This document shows, in pieces, positions 26,868 to 35,965 of a DNA stretch of 64,000 nt (the stretch's first letter is position 1; the number at the start of each line of letters is the position of its first letter). This stretch comes from Rhodoplanes sp963840055 (lineage in GTDB: Bacteria; Pseudomonadota; Alphaproteobacteria; Rhizobiales; Xanthobacteraceae), in the NCBI GenBank assembly GCA_963840055.1, contig CAWIXM010000022.1, positions 1-64,000 of the forward strand, given 5' to 3'. The position numbers and the translations under genes are program-made. The notes under the pieces were generated by a model. It was not told the DNA's origin. It saw nothing but the letters and a program-made list of their open reading frames with translations, and did no database searches.

Positions 26868-28934
26868 ATGTATCACGCCATCGTTTTCCTGCCGCTCCTG
26901 GGCTTTTTCATCGCGGGAGCAATCGCGGTTTTCGGCGCGCGGGCGCGGCATCCCGGCGGTTTTCCGGCGCCGGGAGAGCACGCGGCTCACGCGGTCGCCG
27001 ACGCCCACGCGCATGCCGCGCCGGCGCCGCACGGCGACGCTGCGGACGCCGATGCGGAGGCTGACGAGCCTGAGGCGGCAGGCTCGCGGACGGCGGAAAT
27101 CGTTACCACCACGTTCCTCTTCATTGCGATGGCGCTGTCGTGGATCGCCTTTGCCCGCGTCGGCTTCGGCCACCATGACGCGCGCGACGTTCTGTTTCCC
27201 TTCATCGTGTCCGGCGAGCTGTCGGTGGACTGGACGCTGCGCGTCGACACGCTCACGGCGGTGATGCTTGTCGTGGTGACCACCGTGTCGGCGTTCGTGC
27301 ACCTCTATTCGTTCGGCTACATGTCCGACGACCCGTACAAGCCGCGCTTCTTCGCCTATCTCTCGTTCTTCACCTTCGCCATGTTGACGCTGGTGACGGC
27401 GAACGATCTGGTGCAGCTGTTCTTCGGCTGGGAGGGCGTGGGGCTCGCGAGCTACCTCCTGATCGGCTTCTGGTTCAAGAAGCCGTCGGCGAACGCGGCG
27501 GCGATCAAAGCCTTCATCGTCAATCGGGTGGGCGATTTCGGGTTTGCGCTCGGCATTTTCGCCATTTTCTATCTCACCAGCTCGGTCGACTATGACACCA
27601 TCTTCGCGCAGGCGCCGGGACTGACCGGCAAGACCATCCCATTCGTCGGCTGGAACCTCGACGCGCTCACCGTGGTCTGCCTGCTCCTGTTCATGGGCGC
27701 GATGGGCAAGTCGGCGCAATTCATGCTCCACACCTGGCTGCCCGACGCGATGGAAGGGCCGACCCCGGTGTCCGCGCTCATTCACGCGGCGACCATGGTG
27801 ACGGCCGGCGTGTTCATGGTCGCGCGCCTGTCGCCGCTGTTCGAGCTTGCGCCGACGGCGCAGGCCTTCATCACCTTCATCGGCGGCACCACCGCGTTCT
27901 TTGCCGCGACGATCGGTATGGTGCAGAACGACATCAAGCGGGTCATCGCCTATTCCACCTGCTCGCAGCTCGGCTACATGTTCGTGGCGATGGGCGTCGG
28001 CGCCTACTCGATCGGCATATATCACCTGTTCACGCACGCCTGTTTCAAGGCGCTGCTCTTCCTCTGCGCGGGCTCGGTGATCGTGGCGATGCATCACGAG
28101 CAGGACATGCGCAAGATGGGTGGGCTCAGGAAAAAGATTCCGTTCACCTATTGGATGATGATTCTGGGATCGCTGGCGCTCACCGGATTTCCGCTCACCG
28201 CCGGCTATTTTTCCAAGGACGCGATCATCGGCGCCGCGCTCGAGGGACGTAATTCGATGGCGTTCTACGGCTATCTGACGACGCTATCGGCGGCCGCGCT
28301 CACCGCGTTCTATACGTGGCGCCTTCTGTTCAAGACCTTCCACGGCTCTCCGCATGACATGCACGCTTACGAAGCGGCGCATGAAAGCCCGATCACGATG
28401 CTGATCCCGCTCGGCGTGCTCGGCGCAGGGTGCATACTCGCAGGGCTTCCCTTCTACGACATATTCGCCGGGCCCGGCGCGGCCGAGTTTTTCAACGGCT
28501 CGGTCAAGATCACCGACATCCTGGACCGGATCCATCACATCTCCTTCGGCGTCGAATTGTTGCCGACGGTGATGATGGCGATCGGCTTCCTCATCGCCTG
28601 GCTGTTCTATATCCGCCGGCCCGACCTGCCGGTCGAGCTCGCGCGGCAGCAGGAGCCGCTCTACAAGTTCCTGCTCAACAAGTGGTACTTCGACGAATTG
28701 TACGATCTGATCTTCGTGCGGCCGATGCTGTGGCTCGGCCGGCTATTGTGGAAGGGCGGCGACGGCTGGCTGATCGACGGCTTCGGTCCCGACGGCGTGT
28801 CCGCGCGGGTGCTCGATGTCACCCGCAACGTGGTGCGGCTGCAGACCGGCTATCTCTACCACTATGCGTTCGCGATGCTGATCGGCGTTGCGGCGCTCGT
28901 CACCTGGTTCATGTTCGCGGGCGGGGTGCGGTGA
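26868..28934 (+). CDS. nuoL: NADH-quinone oxidoreductase subunit L
   Basis: Antiporter-like proton-pumping subunit at the far end of the membrane arm; 688 residues with many transmembrane helices and the long lateral C-terminal helix. Key segments include FFGWEGVGLASYLLIGFW and SAQFMLHTWLPDAMEGPTPV. A 40-50-residue His/Ala/Asp-rich insert follows the first helix (about residues 30-70: HAAHAVADAHAHAAPAPHGD), which is longer than in many homologues. It overlaps the nuoM start by one base. Confidence 0.97.
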   Translation: MYHAIVFLPLLGFFIAGAIAVFGARARHPGGFPAPGEHAAHAVADAHAHAAPAPHGDAADADAEADEPEAAGSRTAEIVTTTFLFIAMALSWIAFARVGFGHHDARDVLFPFIVSGELSVDWTLRVDTLTAVMLVVVTTVSAFVHLYSFGYMSDDPYKPRFFAYLSFFTFAMLTLVTANDLVQLFFGWEGVGLASYLLIGFWFKKPSANAAAIKAFIVNRVGDFGFALGIFAIFYLTSSVDYDTIFAQAPGLTGKTIPFVGWNLDALTVVCLLLFMGAMGKSAQFMLHTWLPDAMEGPTPVSALIHAATMVTAGVFMVARLSPLFELAPTAQAFITFIGGTTAFFAATIGMVQNDIKRVIAYSTCSQLGYMFVAMGVGAYSIGIYHLFTHACFKALLFLCAGSVIVAMHHEQDMRKMGGLRKKIPFTYWMMILGSLALTGFPLTAGYFSKDAIIGAALEGRNSMAFYGYLTTLSAAALTAFYTWRLLFKTFHGSPHDMHAYEAAHESPITMLIPLGVLGAGCILAGLPFYDIFAGPGAAEFFNGSVKITDILDRIHHISFGVELLPTVMMAIGFLIAWLFYIRRPDLPVELARQQEPLYKFLLNKWYFDELYDLIFVRPMLWLGRLLWKGGDGWLIDGFGPDGVSARVLDVTRNVVRLQTGYLYHYAFAMLIGVAALVTWFMFAGGVR

Positions 28935-30442
28935 TGGCGAGCTGGCCAGTCCTTTCCGTCACGGTCTTCCTGCCGCTCCTCGGCGCGCTGTTCATCGCGA
29001 CGATGCGCGCCGAGGACGAGACGGTGAAACGCAATGCGCGCTGGGTCGCGCTGTGGACGACGCTCATCGTCTTCGCCGTTTCGCTTGTTTTGGTGTGGCG
29101 GTTCGATCCGTCTTCGTCGGAGTTCCAGTTTGTCGAGAAGCGGCCCTGGCTCGCCGGCACGATCAATTACACCGTCGGCGTCGACGGCATCTCGCTGCCC
29201 TTCGTGATTCTGACCACGGCGCTGATGCCGCTATGCATTATGGCGAGCTGGAAACCGATCCAGTGGCGGGTGAAGGAGTATATGATCGCCTTCCTCGTGC
29301 TCGAGACGATGCTGGTCGGCACCTTCTCCGCGCTCGACACCGTGGTGTTCTATCTGTTCTTCGAGGGCGGCCTCATCCCCATGTTCCTGATCATCGGCGT
29401 GTGGGGCGGCCCGCGCCGGGTCTATGCGACCTTCAAATTCTTCCTCTACACGCTGCTCGGCTCGGTCTTGATGCTGCTTGCGATCATCGCGCTCTACCAA
29501 GAGGCGGGCACGACCGACATTCCGACGATGCTCCACTATGATTTTCCCCGCTCGTTGCAGACCTGGGCGTGGCTTGCCTTCTTCGCCTCCTTCGCGGTCA
29601 AGCTGCCGATGTGGCCGGTGCATACCTGGTTGCCGGACGCCCATGTGGAGGCGCCGACCGCAGGCTCGGTGGTCCTTGCTGCGATTCTACTGAAGTTGGG
29701 CGGCTACGGCTTCCTGCGTTTCTCGCTGCCGATGTTTCCGGCCGCCTCCGCCGATTTCGCTCCGCTCATCTATACGCTTTCGGTGGTGGCGATCGTCTAC
29801 ACTTCGATGGTGGCGCTGGTGCAGGAGGACATGAAAAAGCTGATCGCCTATTCCTCGGTCGCCCACATGGGGTTCGTGACCATGGGGATATTCGCCGGCA
29901 CCACGCAGGGGGTCGCCGGGGGCGTGTTCCAGATGATCTCCCACGGCATCGTTTCGGGCGCGCTGTTTCTCTGCGTCGGCGTCGTCTACGACCGCATGCA
30001 TACGCGCGAAATCGCCGCCTATGGCGGTCTCGCCAACCGCATGCCGATCTATGCGGCGATCTTCATGGTGTTCACGCTCGCCAATGTCGGGCTGCCGGGC
30101 ACCACGGGATTCATCGGCGAATTCCTCACGCTGCTCGGCACGTTCAAGGTGAATACGCTGGTCGCGGTGCTGGCGACGCTCGGTCTGATCCTGTCGGCGG
30201 CCTATGCGCTGTGGCTCTATCGCAAAGTCATATTCGGGGTGCTCGACAAACCGTCTCTCGCGGCGATCCGCGACGTCGAGATGCGCGAGATCGTCATTTT
30301 CGCGCCGCTGCTCATTCTCACCATCCTGTTCGGCGTCTATCCCAAGCCGGTGCTCAATCTGTCGGCGGCTGCGGTGACCGCGGTGGTGACCGACTATCAA
30401 CAGGGGCGCGGGCTTCCGAAAGCCGCGGCGCTTGGCCAGTGA
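28934..30442 (+). CDS. nuoM: NADH-quinone oxidoreductase subunit M
   Basis: Second antiporter-like proton-pumping subunit (502 residues). FYLFFEGGLIPMFLIIGVWG, MWPVHTWLPDAHVEAPTAGS and the broken-helix motifs are conserved. The ATG at 28934 overlaps the nuoL TGA (TGATG). Confidence 0.97.
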   Translation: MASWPVLSVTVFLPLLGALFIATMRAEDETVKRNARWVALWTTLIVFAVSLVLVWRFDPSSSEFQFVEKRPWLAGTINYTVGVDGISLPFVILTTALMPLCIMASWKPIQWRVKEYMIAFLVLETMLVGTFSALDTVVFYLFFEGGLIPMFLIIGVWGGPRRVYATFKFFLYTLLGSVLMLLAIIALYQEAGTTDIPTMLHYDFPRSLQTWAWLAFFASFAVKLPMWPVHTWLPDAHVEAPTAGSVVLAAILLKLGGYGFLRFSLPMFPAASADFAPLIYTLSVVAIVYTSMVALVQEDMKKLIAYSSVAHMGFVTMGIFAGTTQGVAGGVFQMISHGIVSGALFLCVGVVYDRMHTREIAAYGGLANRMPIYAAIFMVFTLANVGLPGTTGFIGEFLTLLGTFKVNTLVAVLATLGLILSAAYALWLYRKVIFGVLDKPSLAAIRDVEMREIVIFAPLLILTILFGVYPKPVLNLSAAAVTAVVTDYQQGRGLPKAAALGQ

Positions 30443-30454
30443 ACGGCTGCCAAA

Positions 30455-31891
30455 ATGAATCCAACAAGCGCTCTTCCTGACCTCGCTCCGGCGCTTCCCG
30501 AGATCGTGCTGGCGCTCGGCGCCCTGGTCCTGCTCGTGATCGGGGCGTATCGCGGCGACCGGGCGACCGGCTTGGCGAGCGGCGTGGCGGTGCTGCTTCT
30601 CGTCGCCGCCGGCGTGCTGGTCGCGCTCATGCCTGCGGGGAAGACCACGACCTTCAACGGCAGCTTTGTCGTCGACGACTATGCCCGCTTCTTCAAGCTG
30701 CTGGCGCTCATCGGTTCGGCCGTCACCGTGATTTTGTCGAGCGAGTTCATGAGCGAAGTGGAGCGACGGCGATTCGAGTATCCGGTCCTGATCGTGCTCG
30801 CGACCACCGGCATGCTGATGCTGATCTCGGCCGCCGATCTTATCGCGCTCTATCTCGGTTTGGAGCTGATGAGCCTGTCGCTCTACGTGGTGGCGGCGAT
30901 CGACCGCGAGCGGGTGCGCTCGACCGAGGCGGGACTAAAGTATTTCGTCCTCGGCGCGCTCTCCTCCGGGATGCTCCTTTATGGCGCCTCGCTGATCTAT
31001 GGCTCGACCGGAACCGTGAGCTTCGCCGGCATTGCCGAGGCGGCGCGCCAGGCCGGCTTGCCGCTGACTTTCGGCCTTGTGTTTTTGTTTGCCGGCCTGT
31101 GCTTCAAAGTGTCGGCAGTGCCGTTCCATATGTGGACGCCCGACGTGTACGAAGGCGCGCCGACGCCGGTGACCGCCTTTTTCGCCGCCGCGCCCAAGGT
31201 CGCCGCGATCGCCGCGTTCGTGCGTGTCGCGGTCACGGCCTTCCCGACCATCGCCCCGCAATGGCAGCAGATCATCGTGTTCGTTTCCATCGCTTCCATG
31301 GTGCTCGGCGCGTTCGCTGCGATCGGCCAGAGCAACATCAAGCGGCTGATGGCCTATTCCTCGATCGGCCATATGGGCTACGCGCTGATCGGGCTCGCCG
31401 CCGGCACCGTGGAAGGCGTGCAGGGCGTGATCATCTATATGGCGATCTATGTCGCGATGACGCTCGGCACCTTTGCTTGCATCATCGCCATGCGCCGCGA
31501 GGAAGGTCCGGTCGAGCAGATTTCCGATCTCGCCGGGCTCGCGCGCACCAAGCCCGGCATGGCTTTCTTTCTCGCCATGATGTTGTTTTCGCTCGCCGGA
31601 ATCCCGCCGCTTGCCGGCTTCTTCGCCAAGTTCTACATCTTCCTCGCCGCCGTGAACGCCGGGCTTTACGCGCTCGCCGTGATCGGCGTGCTGGCGAGCG
31701 TGGTCGGCGCCTACTACTATCTTCTCATCATCAAGGTGATGTATTTCGACGAGCCGGCGCCGGAACTGTCGCCTATGCGCAGCGAGCTCGGAGCGGTGCT
31801 GACGGTGACCGGATTGTTCGTGCTTCTGTTCTTCGTCTACCCGGCACCGCTGGTTAATGCTGCAGCCACGGCGGCAAAGTCCTTGTTCTGA
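30455..31891 (+). CDS. nuoN: NADH-quinone oxidoreductase subunit N
   Basis: Third antiporter-like subunit and last nuo gene (478 residues). LYLGLELMSLSLYVV, FHMWTPDVYEGAPTPV and AYSSIGHMGYALIG match the family. About 130 bp without an obvious intrinsic terminator separate it from birA, so read-through is possible. Confidence 0.97.
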   Translation: MNPTSALPDLAPALPEIVLALGALVLLVIGAYRGDRATGLASGVAVLLLVAAGVLVALMPAGKTTTFNGSFVVDDYARFFKLLALIGSAVTVILSSEFMSEVERRRFEYPVLIVLATTGMLMLISAADLIALYLGLELMSLSLYVVAAIDRERVRSTEAGLKYFVLGALSSGMLLYGASLIYGSTGTVSFAGIAEAARQAGLPLTFGLVFLFAGLCFKVSAVPFHMWTPDVYEGAPTPVTAFFAAAPKVAAIAAFVRVAVTAFPTIAPQWQQIIVFVSIASMVLGAFAAIGQSNIKRLMAYSSIGHMGYALIGLAAGTVEGVQGVIIYMAIYVAMTLGTFACIIAMRREEGPVEQISDLAGLARTKPGMAFFLAMMLFSLAGIPPLAGFFAKFYIFLAAVNAGLYALAVIGVLASVVGAYYYLLIIKVMYFDEPAPELSPMRSELGAVLTVTGLFVLLFFVYPAPLVNAAATAAKSLF

Positions 31892-32021
31892 GTTTGTGAA
31901 GACGCCGGACCAACCTCGCCCGGGGTCACAACAGGCCTCTGATGGCAGCTGACAGCGTCCATCCATCGTTCTGCGCGAAGAAATGGGCGCGCTGGTCCGA
32001 ATGCGGAAACAATGAAAGAAG

Positions 32022-32831
32022 ATGAACCTGCATCCCACGGCCTATGCGAGGGGAGTCGAGCATATCGCGCTCGATGAGGTTGATTCGACCAACGCGCACG
32101 CGCTGCGTTACGGCGCGGCGGGCATGCGTGGTCCGCTCTGGGTCACGGCGCAGATGCAGACCGCGGGACGCGGCCGTCGCGGGCGTAGCTGGGTCTCCGA
32201 ACCGGGGAACTTGTATGCGAGCCTCCTGCTTGCCGAGCCCGCGCCGGTCATGCAGGTCGCGCAGTGCTCCTTTGTGGCCGCGCTCGCGGTCCATGACGCC
32301 GTATGCGACACGGCTCCCGCCCTGGCCGCGCGGCTGTCGCTCAAATGGCCGAACGACGTGTTGTGCGACGGGCGCAAGCTCGCCGGCATCCTGATCGAAG
32401 GGGAGGGGACAAAACCGCTGATGGTGGCGATCGGAATAGGGATCAATTGCCAGCGTCATCCGCGTGACGCGATCTATCCGGCGATCGACCTCAGCATGTT
32501 GGGGGCGGAGGTGACCGCGGCCGAGGCGTTCGCTGCCCTGTCGCGCCGTATGGCGGAGCGGCTCGCTCTGTGGAACGGCGGGACGCGCTTTGCCGACATC
32601 CGTGCGGCCTGGCTTGCGCACGGGCCCACGCCCGGGGCTGCGTTGCGTGTTCGCCTAACGGACGGCGATGTCACCGGGTTTTTCAACACGATCGACGATG
32701 AGGGAAACCTCGTGCTGACCGAAGCCGACGGCGGGCGTCGGAGCATCACCGCGGGCGACGTGTTTCCGGTCGCGACGCCGAGCGCGGACGCCGCTGCTTC
32801 CGGTTTCGCTTCGCGCTGGCGTCCCGCATGA
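32022..32831 (+). CDS. birA: Biotin--[acetyl-CoA-carboxylase] ligase
   Basis: Attaches biotin to the carrier protein of acetyl-CoA carboxylase and other biotin enzymes. The 269-residue protein has the catalytic domain (GRGRRGRSWVSEPG, LKWPNDVLCDGRKLAGILIE) and a small C-terminal domain. It lacks the N-terminal DNA-binding domain of E. coli BirA, so it is an enzyme only. It overlaps the RNase J start by four bases; placement after nuoN and before rnj is common in related genomes. Confidence 0.95.
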   Translation: MNLHPTAYARGVEHIALDEVDSTNAHALRYGAAGMRGPLWVTAQMQTAGRGRRGRSWVSEPGNLYASLLLAEPAPVMQVAQCSFVAALAVHDAVCDTAPALAARLSLKWPNDVLCDGRKLAGILIEGEGTKPLMVAIGIGINCQRHPRDAIYPAIDLSMLGAEVTAAEAFAALSRRMAERLALWNGGTRFADIRAAWLAHGPTPGAALRVRLTDGDVTGFFNTIDDEGNLVLTEADGGRRSITAGDVFPVATPSADAAASGFASRWRPA

Positions 32832-34504
32832 GCGACAGGACCAACGAGCTTGTCTTCGCACCGCTCGGCGGGGTCGGCGAAATCGGCATGAACTTGTCGC
32901 TTTACGGGTTCGGGCCGCCGCGCAAGCGGGCCTGGATCGCGGTCGATCTCGGCGTCGCCTTCGCCGGCGACGATTTGCCCGGCATCGACCTCATCATGCC
33001 CGACATTCGCTTTCTCGTTCACCAGAAGCGCGATCTCCGGGCCCTCGTGCTTACGCACGCGCACGAGGACCATTTCGGCGCGCTGATCGATCTATGGCCG
33101 CAGTTTCGCGCGCCAGTCTATGCGACGCCGTTCACCGCGGCGCTGTTCGAGGCGAAACGCCTGTCCGAGCCGGGCGCGCCCGAGGTGCCCATCAACGTCG
33201 TGCCGCTCGGCGGACGGCTGTCGCTTGATCCATTCGACGTGGAATTCGTCTCCGTCGCCCACTCGATCCCGGAGTCGAATGCGCTGATTATCCGCACTCC
33301 CTCGGGCGCGGTGCTCCACACCGGCGATTGGAAGCTCGACGCTCATCCGGTGATCGGACCGCCGACCGACGAGGCCAAGCTCAAGGCGCTGGGAGAGGCG
33401 GGGTGTCTCGCCGTTGTGGGCAATTCGACCAACGCCATCCGCGCCGGCCGCTCCTCGACGGAGCGGGAGGTGGCGAAAACCCTAAGCGAACTGATCGCGT
33501 CCGCGCCCGCGCGGGTAGCGGTGACGACCTTCGCTTCGCATGTGGCGCGCATCAGGAGCGTTGCGGAGGCAGCGCGAAGCTGCGGCCGCGAGGTCGTGAT
33601 GATTGGGCGCGCCATGGAACGCATCGCCCAGGTCGCGCGCGAGACCGGCTATTTGGACGGGATAAGGCCGTTCCGCAGCGTTGAGACCTTCGACCGTCTG
33701 CCGCGGGAGAAGGTGGTGGCGCTGTGCACCGGAAGCCAGGGCGAGCCGCGCTCGGCGCTCGCGCGCATCGCCGAGAACAACCACCCGGACGTGGGCCTCG
33801 ACAAAGGCGATCGGGTCATTTTCTCCTCGCGCACCATCCCCGGCAATGAGAAGGCGGTGAACCGGGTGATCAACGGGCTCGTCGATCAGGGCGTCGAAGT
33901 GATCACCGACCGCACGCATCTCGTCCATGTGTCCGGTCATCCGCGGCGCGACGAGATGAGCGACCTGTTGTCCTGGGTGCGGCCGCGTATCGTGGTCCCC
34001 GTCCATGGCGAAGCGCTGCACCTCGCCGAGCATGCGACGCTCGCGCACAAAGTCGGGGTCGGCGAGACGATCCTGTGCCGCAATGGCGATCTCGTGCGGC
34101 TCGCGCCGGAGCCGGCCGGAATCATCGACGAAGTGCCGCAGGGGCGGCTGTACAAAGACGGCATTCTGATCGTGCAGGGCGAAGGCCGCACCGTCGCCGA
34201 CCGCCGGCGGCTCGGCTATGTCGGCGTCGTGTCGGTCGCGGTCGCGCTCGACGACACCGGCGTCGTCGTCGCCGAGCCGGAAGTGCAGCTGATCGGCATT
34301 CCCGAGGCGGATGTGGCTGGGCGGTCCTTCGCCGAAATCGTCAGCGAGACCGTGGCGAAAACCGTCGAGACCCTGCCGCGCCCGCGCCGGCGCGACCCCG
34401 ACACCGTCGCCGAAGCCGTCCGCCGGGCGGTGCGCGCGCGGGTTGCCGCGGGTTGGGGCAAGAAGCCTTTGTGCGTTGTCCACGTGGTTACGGTCGAACA
34501 GTAG
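32828..34504 (+). CDS. rnj: Ribonuclease J
   Basis: Metallo-beta-lactamase/beta-CASP nuclease with endo- and 5'-exonuclease activity in RNA processing. The 558-residue protein has the zinc motif THAHEDHFGAL and beta-CASP signatures (CTGSQGEPRSALARIA, SSRTIPGNEKAVNRV, HVSGHPRRDEM). The C-terminus is GWGKKPLCVVHVVTVEQ; a second diverged copy of this tail lies 1.3 kb downstream. The ATG overlaps birA. Confidence 0.96.
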   Translation: MSDRTNELVFAPLGGVGEIGMNLSLYGFGPPRKRAWIAVDLGVAFAGDDLPGIDLIMPDIRFLVHQKRDLRALVLTHAHEDHFGALIDLWPQFRAPVYATPFTAALFEAKRLSEPGAPEVPINVVPLGGRLSLDPFDVEFVSVAHSIPESNALIIRTPSGAVLHTGDWKLDAHPVIGPPTDEAKLKALGEAGCLAVVGNSTNAIRAGRSSTEREVAKTLSELIASAPARVAVTTFASHVARIRSVAEAARSCGREVVMIGRAMERIAQVARETGYLDGIRPFRSVETFDRLPREKVVALCTGSQGEPRSALARIAENNHPDVGLDKGDRVIFSSRTIPGNEKAVNRVINGLVDQGVEVITDRTHLVHVSGHPRRDEMSDLLSWVRPRIVVPVHGEALHLAEHATLAHKVGVGETILCRNGDLVRLAPEPAGIIDEVPQGRLYKDGILIVQGEGRTVADRRRLGYVGVVSVAVALDDTGVVVAEPEVQLIGIPEADVAGRSFAEIVSETVAKTVETLPRPRRRDPDTVAEAVRRAVRARVAAGWGKKPLCVVHVVTVEQ

Positions 34505-34511
34505 TGCTTAG

Positions 34512-34685
34512 TCGCAAACCTGCGCACGAACGAACGACCGGCGGCTAGAGCGTTTTCCGGCGAAGTGGGAACCGGTTCGCCGCAGAAAACGCGCCCACCA
34601 AAGGATAACGAGAGCGAATTCCGATTCCACCGGAACGGAATTCGCTCTACTCGCAAACCGGCGCGCGAACGAACGACCGGCGGCT
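34512..34685. repeat. Palindromic repeat element flanked by 35-bp direct repeats
   Basis: Positions 34546-34649 hold two hairpins. The first is GCGTTTTC-cGGCGAA ... TTCGCCg-GAAAACGC. The second is a near-perfect palindrome AGAGCGAATTCCG ... CGGAATTCGCTCT. The block is flanked by an imperfect direct repeat (34512-34546 and 34651-34685) that ends in CGAACGAACGACCGGCGGCT and differs at only two or three positions. A second copy of the hairpin block lies after bamA (58450-58552). Confidence 0.8.
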
Positions 34686-34693
34686 TGTCGAAT

Positions 34694-35512
34694 TCACCGG
34701 GGCGGACGGATTTTGGAAGTCCTCCACTTGGCAATCACTGCATCGAGAACATGGAGCGCATCAGCCGCTCCACCATCCGCGCCTTTTTCGAAATCGACAC
34801 CGCTCTGTCCCATGGCGTTTGTTACATAGGCTAGGCAAACGACGTGTCGGCGGCAGCTTTTCGCAAGCGCATAAAGGGCCGCCGCTTCCATTTCAACCGC
34901 GAGAACCCCTTGGAACCGCGCCGCTTCGATTGCCCGTCGCGTCTCGCGAAACGGCGCATCGGTTGTCCAGGTCGCGCCCACGTGGAAGCCGACGCCTGCC
35001 TCTTTCAATGCGTCGCTCGTCGCCGCGATGAGATCGGCGTCAGCCGCAACGAAAATTGACGGGGCAAGATAGTGATGGCTGGTGCCTTCGTCGCGCATCG
35101 CACGCTCGATCAGCACAAAATAGGGCGGCGGCCAGATTTCCGCGATCTGGCCGGCGGACGTGATGCTGATCAGCAGTTCACAACCGAGCGCGAAGAGCTG
35201 CTCCGCGACAAGCACGGCGAATGGCGCTCCCACCGCGCATGCGACCATGCCGACCTCGCGCCCGCGGAGCTGAAAAGCGTATAAATCCGAATGATAACAT
35301 GGCCAGTCGCCGCACCGCCGCGCCTCGCCAGCTGATATCAGCCGACGGAGGATATCGCCGTCAGGGTCGAGCACGCAGACATCCGGCATAGGCGCATCGG
35401 ATAATCCCTTTTGGCGGCGCGCCTCACGGATCAGGGCGTCAGGCAGGAAGACGGACGGTTGATCCATCTCCTTGTTCAGGAGCAACGGCGAACTGGATTC
35501 TCGTCCGGCCAT
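34694..35512 (-). CDS. Nucleoside phosphorylase family protein (PNP/UDP type)
   Basis: A 272-residue member of the purine/uridine phosphorylase superfamily, which cleaves nucleosides with phosphate to a base and ribose-1-phosphate. Recognisable parts are REVGMVACAVGAPFAVLVAE, CELLISITSAGQI (phosphate/base pocket) and GVLAVEMEAAALYALA, the ribose-binding Met-Glu segment. Substrate is uncertain. The start at 35512 is tentative; ATG 35467 (MDQPSVFL) directly abuts an AAGGAG and is less likely. It is transcribed against its neighbours and lies in a segment that separates rnj from mce, with signs of insertion. Confidence 0.82.
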   Translation of the reverse strand: MAGRESSSPLLLNKEMDQPSVFLPDALIREARRQKGLSDAPMPDVCVLDPDGDILRRLISAGEARRCGDWPCYHSDLYAFQLRGREVGMVACAVGAPFAVLVAEQLFALGCELLISITSAGQIAEIWPPPYFVLIERAMRDEGTSHHYLAPSIFVAADADLIAATSDALKEAGVGFHVGATWTTDAPFRETRRAIEAARFQGVLAVEMEAAALYALAKSCRRHVVCLAYVTNAMGQSGVDFEKGADGGAADALHVLDAVIAKWRTSKIRPPR

Positions 35513-35574
35513 GGTTTTTTCTCGAAGCGTGCCATCGGCAGCGTCGGCTCTGACACAATGCGAGAGTCTATGGA

Positions 35575-35709
35575 ATGAGCCCGGCGATAACCAGTCAACA
35601 TTGGGACAGGGTCTTTCGCACGAAGGCGGAGGACGAAGCGAGTTGGTTCGAGGCGATCCCAGAGGCGTCGATCCGGCTGATCGAAAGCGCGCACTTCGTC
35701 CGCAAATGA
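35575..35709 (+). pseudogene. N-terminal remnant of a SAM-dependent methyltransferase
   Basis: A 44-codon frame from ATG 35575 reads SQHWDRVFRTKAEDEASWFE and ends at TGA 35707. This matches the N-terminal segment of small class I methyltransferases (HWD-VY-TK---E-SW), which are normally about 200 residues. No motif I (GxGxG) or other part is found downstream, so the gene is truncated. The call rests on one short recognisable segment. Confidence 0.55.
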
Positions 35710-35818
35710 TCCGGAAGCGATGCAATGAGGCTGCGCAGCCGGGAAATGCATTCAGGTGCAGGCCGAGCTCGCACCTCGGCGTACCCAAACGCTCATCGCT
35801 GGGAAATGCCCTATCGCG

Positions 35819-35887
35819 GCGCCCGTGCGGGGTGCGGCGGGCTGGGGCAAGAAGCCTCTGTGCCTCGCCCACGTCTTGACGGTATAA
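35819..35887 (+). pseudogene. Relic copy of the RNase J 3' end
   Basis: The plus strand encodes AAGWGKKPLCLAHVLTV followed by TAA, closely matching the RNase J C-terminus AAGWGKKPLCVVHVVTV (which ends in EQ) at 34441-34504. Similarity at DNA level is clear over about 60 bp and fades upstream. It lies 79 bp before mce, the position where an intact rnj would end in the usual gene order. Confidence 0.75.
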
Positions 35888-35965
35888 CCGCGGCGGGACA
35901 TCGTTTAAACGAATAGTGGCCGTGAATGGCCCGGAACTCGACCCACCAGCAAAAGGGGAAGGCCT

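Noticed and set aside
26367..28097. Long open frame on the minus strand opposite nuoJ-nuoL
   Set aside because: It is His/Arg/Glu-rich, matches no family and lies opposite clearly conserved genes. Such antisense frames arise from G+C-rich codon bias.
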